Source: an uncultured Flavobacteriales bacterium (GTDB lineage: Bacteria > Bacteroidota > Bacteroidia > Flavobacteriales > Schleiferiaceae). Taken from it: a DNA stretch of 5,248 nucleotides. Positions 1 to 5,248 of this stretch are shown here, in pieces. Below the pieces are notes generated by a model that saw only the letters and a list, made by a program, of their open reading frames with translations, had not been told where the DNA came from and searched no databases. Each line of letters begins with the position of its first letter. The stretch's first letter is position 1. The position numbers and the translations under genes were made by a program. The stretch lies in assembly GCA_903821715.1 (NCBI GenBank), contig CAIJMB010000236.1:1-5248 (forward strand). Direction: 5' to 3'.

Positions 1-24
1 AAAAAAGCCACCCTATCGGATGGC
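1..24 (-). terminator. Intrinsic terminator of the acidic lipoprotein gene
   Basis: Read on the minus strand, a 7-bp stem (GCCATCC paired with GGGTGGC, with one T-G wobble pair) closes a GATA tetraloop and is followed directly by six T residues at the window edge. This is the classical rho-independent form. It lies 25 bases past the lipoprotein stop codon. On the plus strand the stem has a C-A mismatch and the downstream tract is mixed C/T, so it should act mainly on minus-strand transcription. The T tract may continue beyond the window. Confidence 0.85.
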
Positions 25-49
25 CTCTCTCTTTAGAGCTCTAGAGAAA

Positions 50-244
50 TTACTCAGCAGCAGCCTCCTCGCCTTCAGCAGCAACCTCTTCGGTAGCTTC
101 TACAGCGGTGGTGTCTTCAGTAACTGCCTCTTCAACCACGGTCGTGTCTACAGTCTCTTCAACAACTGCTTCTTCAGCGGCGTTGTTGCAAGCGGCGAAA
201 GCAACGAGGGCCAGGGCGCTCAGAAAAAAGCTTACTTTTTTCAT
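50..244 (-). CDS. Small, highly acidic lipoprotein (function unknown)
   Basis: The gene encodes 64 residues. The N-terminus is a lipoprotein signal peptide: KK at 2-3, a hydrophobic core at 4-18, and a lipobox-like FAA-C with Cys19 as the predicted lipidation site (Phe at -3 is slightly off consensus). The mature part is about 46 residues of low-complexity Glu/Ala/Val/Thr, with 14 Glu, 2 Asp and no Lys or Arg, arranged in loose EEAV/EETV/TTVVEE-type repeats. No enzymatic motif is visible and the tail is probably disordered. It should be anchored to the inner or outer membrane. Acidic residues soon after the Cys recall the export signals of surface lipoproteins in this phylum, but the match is loose. 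The ATG at 244 is chosen because the signal peptide starts there and an A-rich, SD-less leader precedes it. It has its own promoter and terminator. Similar short acidic lipoproteins are common in Bacteroidetes, without an assigned role as far as I know. Confidence 0.85.
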   Translation of the reverse strand: MKKVSFFLSALALVAFAACNNAAEEAVVEETVDTTVVEEAVTEDTTAVEATEEVAAEGEEAAAE

Positions 245-288
245 TTTGGGTTTTGGTTTTTAATTGTTTAGGACTTCGAAATCCACTG

Positions 289-318
289 CAAAGGTAGATG
301 AATTTTTTCGATGTGCAA
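289..318 (-). promoter_or_regulatory. Bacteroidetes-type sigma-A promoter for the lipoprotein gene
   Basis: On the minus strand a -33 element TTG (318-316) is followed, after exactly 19 bases, by TACCTTTG (296-289). This matches the Bacteroidetes consensus TTG-N19-TAnnTTTG. Transcription should start near 285-282, giving a leader of about 40 bases that is A-rich just before the ATG and has no Shine-Dalgarno sequence. The promoter sits in the short gap after the glycyl-tRNA synthetase stop codon. The lipoprotein can therefore be expressed independently, although readthrough from upstream is also possible because no terminator is visible between the two genes. Confidence 0.8.
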
Positions 319-328
319 GTAATCGACG

Positions 329-1879
329 TTATGCTAATTTTTTCAGAAGTGAAGTCATGGATACGGACGACTGCAAGTGCGCGGCTAAGGCTGAGATCGG
401 GAGGCGCTCCTGTTTCATGCTGTCGCGGTCGCGAATGGTAACAGTTTGGTCTTCAATAGACTGGTGGTCTATCGTAATGCAGTATGGAGTGCCGATGGCA
501 TCTTGGCGACGGTAGCGTTTACCGATTGCATCCTTCTCGTCGACCGAAACTTGGAAGTCCCAGCGAAGCTCTTCGTAGACTTTTTGGGCAAGTTCGGGCA
601 GTCCATCTTTCTTCAAAAGTGGCAAAATGGCGACTTGCGTGGGAGCGACTGCATACGGGAGTCGAAGTACGGTTCGCGTGGTTCCATCTTCGAGTACCTC
701 TTCGTCCAAAGCTGTAGAGAGTACCGCTAAGAAGAGACGATCGAGACCAACCGAAGTTTCTACGACATAGGGTGTGTAGGATTCGTTGGTTTCAGGGTCA
801 AAGTACTGGACTTTGCGGCCCGAAAACTCAGAGTGACGGCTCAAATCAAAGTCGGTCCGAGAGTGGATGCCTTCGAGCTCTTTGAATCCGAACGGAAACT
901 GGAATTCAATATCGGCGGCTGCGTTCGCATAGTGGGCCAACTTCTCGTGGTCGTGAAAGCGATAGCGTGCGGATCCCAAGCCCAGGGCAAGGTGCCACTT
1001 CATGCGCGCATCCTTCCAGTGAGCGTACCACTCCATTTCGCTTCCGGGGCGAACGAAGTACTGCATCTCCATCTGTTCGAATTCGCGCATTCTGAAGATG
1101 AACTGTCGGGCTACGATTTCGTTGCGAAACGCTTTGCCCGTTTGTGCGATACCAAACGGAAGTTTCATGCGCCCCGTCTTTTGCACATTGAGAAAATTCA
1201 CAAAAATTCCTTGGGCGGTTTCAGGACGCAGATAGAGATCGCTCGCCTCTTCGGCCACTGAGCCCATTTTGGTCGCAAACATCAAGTTGAACTGACGCAG
1301 CTCAGTCCAGTTGGCGCTCCCGCTTACCGGGCATGTAATTTTCTCGTCGATGATCACTTGGCGTGCAGCGGCTAAGTCACCGGCCTCGAGGGCCCTATTG
1401 AAGCGAGAAAGCGCTTCATTTGCATTAGTGAGGTACTCGACTACGCGCGTATTTGTAGTGCGGTAGAGAGCTTCGTCAAATGAGTCGCCAAAGCGAGCTT
1501 TGGCTTTTTCGACTTCTTTGTCGGCCTTTTGACGGAGCTTTTCAGCGTAATCTTCAACCAGCACGTCCGCGCGGTAGCGCTTCTTGCTGTCCTTGTTGTC
1601 GATCATCGGGTCGTTAAACGCATCGACGTGTCCGCTAGCCTTCCACACAGTCGGGTGCATAAATATGGCGGAATCTAAACCCACCACATTGCCCTGAAGC
1701 TGAACCATTGCCTTCCACCAGTACTGGCGGAGGTTGTTTTTGAGCAGCACGCCATTTTGGCCGTAGTCGTACACGGCGCTCAGTCCGTCGTAGAGCTCGC
1801 TCGACTGAAAAATAAAACCGTACTCTTTGGCGTGGGCAATGACGCGTTTAAAGGCCTCTTCGGGGCTGGGGGTCGACAT
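329..1879 (-). CDS. glyQS: Glycine--tRNA ligase (single-chain, homodimeric class II type)
   Basis: This cytoplasmic enzyme charges tRNA-Gly with glycine using ATP. The 516-residue protein has the full class II layout. A motif 1-like region (GLSAVYDYGQNG) lies at about 32-43, RPETAQG at 218-224 belongs to the active site, and motif 2 runs from FRNE (251-254) through Arg263 to FEQME (267-271). Motif 3 is GLDR at 378-381. The C-terminal anticodon-binding domain spans about 410-510 and includes GKRYRRQDAIGTPY (453-466). Length and motifs fit the alpha2 archaeal/eukaryotic-like form found in Bacteroidetes, not the two-subunit alpha2beta2 enzyme, so no separate beta-subunit gene is expected. The ATG at 1879 is seven bases after the upstream marC-family stop, which implies co-transcription. 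No T-box leader is visible, and none is expected in this phylum. No frameshift or missing catalytic motif was seen. Confidence 0.97.
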   Translation of the reverse strand: MSTPSPEEAFKRVIAHAKEYGFIFQSSELYDGLSAVYDYGQNGVLLKNNLRQYWWKAMVQLQGNVVGLDSAIFMHPTVWKASGHVDAFNDPMIDNKDSKKRYRADVLVEDYAEKLRQKADKEVEKAKARFGDSFDEALYRTTNTRVVEYLTNANEALSRFNRALEAGDLAAARQVIIDEKITCPVSGSANWTELRQFNLMFATKMGSVAEEASDLYLRPETAQGIFVNFLNVQKTGRMKLPFGIAQTGKAFRNEIVARQFIFRMREFEQMEMQYFVRPGSEMEWYAHWKDARMKWHLALGLGSARYRFHDHEKLAHYANAAADIEFQFPFGFKELEGIHSRTDFDLSRHSEFSGRKVQYFDPETNESYTPYVVETSVGLDRLFLAVLSTALDEEVLEDGTTRTVLRLPYAVAPTQVAILPLLKKDGLPELAQKVYEELRWDFQVSVDEKDAIGKRYRRQDAIGTPYCITIDHQSIEDQTVTIRDRDSMKQERLPISALAAHLQSSVSMTSLLKKLA

Positions 1880-1886
1880 GGCGGAA

Positions 1887-2456
1887 TTAGGATATAAGTG
1901 TGGGTAAGTTGCTTGTGAACAGCTTGACCGAAATAGCTAACAGAATGATTCCAAATACTTTGCGCAGAACGTTGATTCCGTTTTTACCCAAGACGTGTTC
2001 TAGGCGACGGGTGTTTTTGAGCACTACGTAGACGAGTACCGAGTTGATCAGGATTCCGGCAATAATGTTAATGGTTTCGTATTCCGAACGAATAGAAATC
2101 AATGTGGTAAGGGTGCCGGCGCCGGCGATGAGCGGAAAAGCGATGGGTACAATACTCGCAGATTCGGGTTCTGCCTCTTTGTAAATGCGCACCCCGAGGA
2201 TCATTTCGAGGGCTAGAAAGAACAGCACGAGCGAGCCCGCAACCGCAAATGAGGCCACGTCCACGCCGAAGAGTTTGAGGATTCCCTCACCCACAAAGAG
2301 AAAGAGGATCATGATGACGGTGGCGGCCAAGGTTGCCTTCTCGCTCTGAATGTGACCGACTCGGTTCCGCAGCGAAATGACGACGGGAATGCTTCCGATG
2401 ATGTCAATCACCGCGAACAGGACCATGGTTACGCTGAGGATTTCTGAAAAATTCAC
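1887..2456 (-). CDS. MarC family integral membrane protein
   Basis: The gene encodes 189 residues if translation begins at GTG 2456. The protein is almost entirely hydrophobic, with about six membrane segments (roughly 3-29, 41-64, 67-89, 102-122, 129-146 and 163-181). The family signature is visible: DIIGSIP near the N-terminus (18-24) and IAFPLIAGAGTLTTLIS (105-121). Charged residues lie within or beside helices (Asp18, Glu57, Glu84, Lys178). MarC proteins (UPF0056) sit in the inner membrane. Their transported substrate is not established, and the old link to multiple antibiotic resistance was not upheld. The frame stays open 66 codons further upstream, but that stretch is antisense to the divergent gene, is hydrophilic and does not resemble the family. 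The GTG start puts the first helix at the N-terminus and follows a promoter closely. It is probably the first gene of an operon with glyQS. Confidence 0.9.
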   Translation of the reverse strand: MNFSEILSVTMVLFAVIDIIGSIPVVISLRNRVGHIQSEKATLAATVIMILFLFVGEGILKLFGVDVASFAVAGSLVLFFLALEMILGVRIYKEAEPESASIVPIAFPLIAGAGTLTTLISIRSEYETINIIAGILINSVLVYVVLKNTRRLEHVLGKNGINVLRKVFGIILLAISVKLFTSNLPTLIS

Positions 2457-2463
2457 GATGACG

Positions 2464-2471
2464 CAAAGGTA
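2464..2471 (-). promoter_or_regulatory. -7 box of the marC-glyQS promoter
   Basis: TACCTTTG on the minus strand is identical to the -7 box of the lipoprotein gene. It ends seven bases before the GTG start at 2456, so transcription should begin within about 0-4 bases of the start codon and the mRNA would be leaderless or nearly so. No clear TTG lies at the -33 position, so the call rests on the -7 box and its placement. Confidence 0.65.
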
Positions 2472-2492
2472 GTGCGCTGCCGTCGGAGCGGC

Positions 2493-2500
2493 TACTTTTG
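2493..2500 (+). promoter_or_regulatory. -7 box of the DUF3109 gene promoter
   Basis: TACTTTTG matches the Bacteroidetes TAnnTTTG consensus and ends five bases before the GTG start at 2506. The predicted transcription start falls at or beside the start codon, suggesting a leaderless mRNA. No clear TTG is present at -33. The upstream region of this promoter overlaps that of the divergent marC promoter, whose -7 box is only 21 bases away, so polymerase binding at one may affect the other. Confidence 0.65.
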
Positions 2501-2505
2501 TCCTT

Positions 2506-3087
2506 GTGATTGCCATTGGGAATACGTTAGCCTCAGATGAAGTTTTTTCGCACGCATTTGTGTGCGACCTGGGTAAATGCAAGGGCGCGTGCTGCGTCGA
2601 AGGTGACGCCGGGGCTCCGCTTCGCGACGACGAGCTTGAGGTCTTGGACCGCATTCGACCTGCCGTCGAGCCCTACTTGCGGCCTGAGGGTTTGGCGGCG
2701 CTTGCCGAGCAGGGGTCCTACGTTCGCGACACCGACGGCGAATGGGTGACGCCCCTTGTCGGCGGCAAAGAGTGCGCTTATGTGGTGTTTGAGGGCGGAA
2801 CCTCGTTCTGCGGAATTGAGCGTGCCTTCCGCGACGGTGCAGTGGACTGGCCCAAGCCGTTGTCGTGCCATTTGTACCCAATTCGGGTCACCTCCTACAA
2901 GGCCTATGACGCCTTGAATGTTGACCACTGGAAGGTCTGCGAACCCGCGTGCAGCTTGGGTTCGGCGCTTCAAGTTCCCGTATTTCGTTTTTTGAAGGAT
3001 CCGCTCATAAGAGCCTATGGTCCAGCATGGTACGAAGAAGCGGAGCTGGTGCACCACGCGCTCGAACAAGAGCGCGGCAAGGCCTAA
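2506..3087 (+). CDS. DUF3109 family cysteine-rich protein (putative metal-binding, YkgJ-like)
   Basis: The 193-residue soluble protein has no signal peptide or membrane segment. Nine cysteines dominate it: Cys20, Cys25, Cys29 and Cys30 in CDLGKCKGACC followed by VEGDAGAPL, then Cys90, Cys102, Cys121 in CHLYP, and Cys145 and Cys149 in VCEPAC. This pattern, above all CKGxCC near the N-terminus and C-H-x-Y-P later, is that of DUF3109 and resembles the YkgJ family, described as putative zinc- or iron-chelating. Binding of a metal or Fe-S cluster is inferred; the biochemical role is unknown. The GTG start is chosen because the N-terminus IAIGNTLAS matches how family members begin and a promoter lies just upstream. 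It is divergent from marC and 165 bases upstream of nrdB on the same strand, with a hairpin-forming sequence between, so co-transcription with nrdB is uncertain. Confidence 0.9.
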   Translation: MIAIGNTLASDEVFSHAFVCDLGKCKGACCVEGDAGAPLRDDELEVLDRIRPAVEPYLRPEGLAALAEQGSYVRDTDGEWVTPLVGGKECAYVVFEGGTSFCGIERAFRDGAVDWPKPLSCHLYPIRVTSYKAYDALNVDHWKVCEPACSLGSALQVPVFRFLKDPLIRAYGPAWYEEAELVHHALEQERGKA

Positions 3088-3114
3088 GGGTTTTGTTGAA
3101 AACTATGGTATAAT

Positions 3115-3155
3115 GTTCAAATCTATGTCTTGTCCCGTGGGCAATAGTTTTGAAC
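3115..3155 (+). repeat. Long imperfect inverted repeat (hairpin) between DUF3109 gene and nrdB
   Basis: Arms 3115-3126 (GTTCAAATCTAT) and 3144-3155 (ATAGTTTTGAAC) pair at 11 of 12 positions, with a single T-T mismatch. Inside the loop, TTGTCCC and GGGCAA can extend the stem by a few G-C pairs around a bulge. The segment 3144-3151 (ATAGTTTT) is also a perfect complement of 3099-3106 (AAAACTAT), so two alternative pairings exist. The hairpin is followed by CTTTTG, a weak U tract. It could be a terminator for the DUF3109 transcript, an operator palindrome, or an RNA switch before nrdB; the sequence alone does not decide. The rest of the 3088-3252 gap holds a possible promoter and no coding sequence I can support. 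Confidence 0.6.
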
Positions 3156-3160
3156 TTTTG
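3130..3160 (+). promoter_or_regulatory. Possible nrdB-nrdA promoter
   Basis: TTG (3130-3132), a 20-base spacer and AACTTTTG (3153-3160) approximate the Bacteroidetes TTG-N19-TAnnTTTG consensus, with the first base of the -7 box changed. Transcription would start near 3164-3167, leaving a leader of about 87 bases. The promoter would overlap the inverted repeat at 3115-3155, which could then act as an operator. A second, weaker candidate is TAATGTTTTG at 3209-3218, which has an over-long box and no -33 TTG. No convincing NrdR-box pair was found. Confidence 0.35.
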
Positions 3161-3252
3161 TAAGGCGCAAAACAGCCCCTCACGGTAAGCCCGCTCGCTT
3201 CGAAATGCTAATGTTTTGTTATTCAAGAGGATACGAAAAAAGAATTTGAACG

Positions 3253-4245
3253 ATGAGCCACACTATGAACACTAACGAGCCGATACTCAGCGAGAACCCA
3301 AACCGCTTCGTGCTCTTTCCCATTGAGCACAACGACATCTGGGAAATCTACAAGCGAGCGGAGGCTAGTTTTTGGACTGCAGAAGAAATTGACCTGCACC
3401 AGGACGTTACCGACTGGGAACACAAACTAACCGAAGACGAGCGCTACTTTGTGAAGCACATCTTGGCGTTTTTTGCCGCTTCCGACGGCATCGTCAATGA
3501 GAATCTCGCTGAGAACTTCGTCAATGAGGTGCAGTACACTGAGGCGAAGTTCTTTTACGGGTTTCAGATCATGATGGAGAACATCCACAGCGAGACATAC
3601 TCTCTGTTGATTGACACCTACGTGAAGGACCCCGCCGAGCGTCACCAGCTCTTCAATGCAATTGACACTTTTGAAGCCATTAAGAAGAAGGCCGATTGGG
3701 CACTTCGCTGGATTTCATCGCCTTCGTTTGCCGAGCGACTCATCGCGTTCGCCGCAGTAGAGGGAATCTTCTTCAGCGGAGCCTTCTGCTCGATCTTTTG
3801 GATGAAGAAGCGCGGCTTGATGCCCGGCTTAACCTTTTCGAACGAGCTGATTAGTCGTGACGAAGGCATGCACTGCGACTTTGCGGTTCACCTCCACAAC
3901 CAGCACTTGGTCAACAAGGTCCCCAAAGAGCGCATTACCCAAATCATCGTGGAGGCCCTTGACATAGAGCGCGAGTTCATCACGGAGTCGCTTCCCGTAG
4001 ACTTGATCGGAATGAACAGCCGCCTGATGGCCCAGTACCTTGAGTTTGTAACCGACCGACTCCTTTCAGAGTTGGGCTGCGAAAAAGTCTACAACAAAGA
4101 GAATCCATTTGATTTCATGGATATGATCTCGCTTGAGGGCAAGACTAACTTCTTTGAGAAGCGTGTATCAGACTACCGCAAGGCGGGCGTGGGTGCCGAG
4201 GTGGAGTCCAAGGCCGACACCTTTTCGTTTGACTCAGATTTCTAA
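3253..4245 (+). CDS. nrdB: Class Ia ribonucleotide reductase small subunit (R2, diiron-tyrosyl radical)
   Basis: The 330-residue beta subunit of ribonucleoside-diphosphate reductase houses the diiron centre and the stable tyrosyl radical passed to NrdA for reduction of NDPs. Aligned from memory with mammalian R2, every key residue is present: iron ligands Asp78 (AASDGI), Glu109 and His112 (ENIHSE), Glu170 (VEGIFF), Glu204 and His207 (RDEGMH), and radical Tyr116 four residues after His112. The radical-transfer residues Trp41 (SFWTAEE), Asp203 and C-terminal Tyr308 are also there. The tail FSFDSDF resembles the FTLDADF tail of eukaryotic R2, which docks into the large subunit. The sequence is clearly nearer to eukaryotic R2 than to E. 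coli NrdB. The ATG at 3253 is taken as the start; an in-frame ATG at 3265 is possible because the first residues are not conserved. There is no Shine-Dalgarno sequence. nrdA follows after 12 bases. Confidence 0.97.
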   Translation: MSHTMNTNEPILSENPNRFVLFPIEHNDIWEIYKRAEASFWTAEEIDLHQDVTDWEHKLTEDERYFVKHILAFFAASDGIVNENLAENFVNEVQYTEAKFFYGFQIMMENIHSETYSLLIDTYVKDPAERHQLFNAIDTFEAIKKKADWALRWISSPSFAERLIAFAAVEGIFFSGAFCSIFWMKKRGLMPGLTFSNELISRDEGMHCDFAVHLHNQHLVNKVPKERITQIIVEALDIEREFITESLPVDLIGMNSRLMAQYLEFVTDRLLSELGCEKVYNKENPFDFMDMISLEGKTNFFEKRVSDYRKAGVGAEVESKADTFSFDSDF

Positions 4246-4257
4246 TTGATTTAGAGC

Positions 4258-5248
4258 ATGATGCACGTTATAAAGCGCGACGGCCGCAAGGAAGCCGTCA
4301 AGTTCGACAAGATTACCGCCCGGATTCAGAAACTGTGCTACGGACTAAGTCCGTTGGTTGATCCTACCGCTGTGGCTCTTCGCGTAATCGAGGGTTTGTA
4401 CGACGGGGTGACGACCAGTGAACTAGACAGTTTAGCTGCGGAAGTATCAGCGTCGATGACGGTGCGTCACCCAGACTATGCACAGCTCGCAGCGCGTATT
4501 GCGGTGAGCAACCTGCACAAGAACACCAACAAGTCGTTCACTGAAACGATGCGCGCGATGCACCAGTACGTCAATCCCAAGACGAACCAAGCATCTCCGC
4601 TTATTGCCGACGACGTGATGGAGCTGGTTGAGAAGAACTCTGAGCTCCTCGATTCGACGGTGATTTACGACCGCGACTTCAACTACGACTATTTCGGATT
4701 CAAGACGCTTGAGCGCTCGTACCTGCTCCGCACGAACGGTCGAATTGCCGAGCGTCCGCAGCAAATGCTATTGCGTGTTTCACTCGGAATTCACAAAGAG
4801 GACATTCAGGCCGCTATCGAAACGTACGACGGCATGTCGCGCGGACTCTACACGCACGCCACTCCGACGCTCTTCAATTCGGGCACGCCGAAGCCCCAGA
4901 TGTCGAGCTGTTTCTTGCTGCAAATGGCCGACGACAGTATTGACGGCATCTATGATACCCTCAAGCAGACGGCGAAAATTTCGCAAAGTGCCGGCGGAAT
5001 CGGTCTCAGCATTCACAACGTACGCGCCACTGGATCCTACATCCGCGGTACGAACGGAACATCGAATGGATTGATTCCGCTACTTCGCGTGTTCAACGAT
5101 ACCGCACGCTACGTAGACCAAGGTGGCGGCAAGCGCAAGGGATCCTTTGCCGTCTACCTTGAGACGTGGCACGCCGACATCTTTGACTTTCTCGACCTGA
5201 AGAAAAATACGGGTAAAGAAGAGCTTCGTGCCCGTGACTTGTTCTACG
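4258..5248 (+). CDS. nrdA: Class Ia ribonucleotide reductase large subunit (R1), N-terminal part, cut by window end
   Basis: Translation is open from ATG 4258 to the window edge, giving 330 complete codons and about 40% of a normal R1 of roughly 790 residues. The N-terminus is an ATP-cone (about 1-92: HVIKRDGRKEAVKFDKI, then Asp57 in TSELD), the site where ATP activates and dATP inhibits. The first half of the catalytic domain follows: Cys218 in PQMSSCFLL, one of the redox-active pair; Asp226 of the specificity site; the SAGGIG loop with Gly246-Gly247; and specificity loop 2 with Gln288 in YVDQGG. With the first ATG these numbers coincide with mammalian R1; the adjacent ATG at 4261 would shift them by one. 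The thiyl-radical Cys, its partner Cys and the C-terminal CxxC lie beyond the window. It is the second gene of an nrdB-nrdA operon. Confidence 0.97.
   Translation, partial: MMHVIKRDGRKEAVKFDKITARIQKLCYGLSPLVDPTAVALRVIEGLYDGVTTSELDSLAAEVSASMTVRHPDYAQLAARIAVSNLHKNTNKSFTETMRAMHQYVNPKTNQASPLIADDVMELVEKNSELLDSTVIYDRDFNYDYFGFKTLERSYLLRTNGRIAERPQQMLLRVSLGIHKEDIQAAIETYDGMSRGLYTHATPTLFNSGTPKPQMSSCFLLQMADDSIDGIYDTLKQTAKISQSAGGIGLSIHNVRATGSYIRGTNGTSNGLIPLLRVFNDTARYVDQGGGKRKGSFAVYLETWHADIFDFLDLKKNTGKEELRARDLFY

Noticed and set aside
34..43. Perfect 10-base palindrome TAGAGCTCTA after the lipoprotein stop
   Set aside because: It is too short to be significant, and it has no loop or T tract of its own; the terminator beside it explains the region.
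20..271. 83-codon plus-strand frame opposite the acidic lipoprotein
   Set aside because: The Phe/Ser/Asn-rich translation is the complement of a Glu/Ala/Thr-rich gene; the minus strand has the signal peptide, promoter and terminator.
833..1261. 142-codon plus-strand frame opposite glyQS
   Set aside because: It is a shadow of the strongly conserved synthetase gene; its translation has no recognisable motif and no promoter or start context.
2457..2654. 66-codon N-terminal extension of the marC-family frame
   Set aside because: It is antisense to the start of the DUF3109 gene, is Ser/Arg/Pro-rich and hydrophilic, does not resemble MarC N-termini, and would place the promoter inside the gene.
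2533..3069. 178-codon minus-strand frame opposite the DUF3109 gene
   Set aside because: It is an antisense shadow caused by the codon bias of a gene whose cysteine motifs are clearly conserved on the plus strand.
3101..3117. Possible NrdR box (AACTATGGTATAATGTT)
   Set aside because: Symmetry fails at several inner positions, the match to the AT-rich consensus is poor, and no partner box is found about 31 bases away.
4447..5074. Frames overlapping nrdA on both strands (4447-4764 minus, 4709-5074 plus, 4780-5016 minus)
   Set aside because: They are shadows of the nrdA reading frame, which is open from 4258 to the window end and matches the R1 family throughout.

Overview
This window looks like ordinary core genome from a member of the Bacteroidetes (Bacteroidota). 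Three promoters carry the phylum-specific -7 box (TAnnTTTG). Translation starts lack Shine-Dalgarno sequences. The glycyl-tRNA synthetase is the single-chain type, a DUF3109 protein is present, and the ribonucleotide reductase is a eukaryote-like class Ia enzyme encoded in the order nrdB-nrdA. Base composition looks close to half G+C, which is high for many Flavobacteriia. A Cryomorphaceae/Schleiferiaceae-like flavobacterium is a guess; genus cannot be read from this sequence.

Left half, minus strand (1-2471). A promoter at about 2464-2471 drives a MarC-family membrane protein (2456-1887). Seven bases after its stop comes the glycyl-tRNA synthetase gene (1879-329), so the two are probably co-transcribed. 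In the 84-base gap after it, a well-formed promoter (TTG, 19 bases, TACCTTTG) starts a separate short transcript for a 64-residue, extremely acidic lipoprotein (244-50). That transcript ends in a clear intrinsic terminator (24-1).

Right half, plus strand (2493-5248). A second promoter lies back to back with the marC promoter and drives a nine-cysteine DUF3109 protein (2506-3087). Both divergent genes appear to begin with GTG within a few bases of the predicted transcription start, so both mRNAs may be leaderless. A 165-base intergenic region follows. It holds a long imperfect inverted repeat with a competing upstream arm and a possible promoter. Next come nrdB (3253-4245, complete) and nrdA (from 4258, cut by the window edge), 12 bases apart in one operon for class Ia ribonucleotide reductase, which makes dNTPs.

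I see no mobile element, CRISPR array, tRNA or rRNA, and no convincing new multi-gene system. The points most worth a second look are the leaderless divergent pair, the structured region before nrdB, and the cysteine-rich DUF3109 protein of unknown function.
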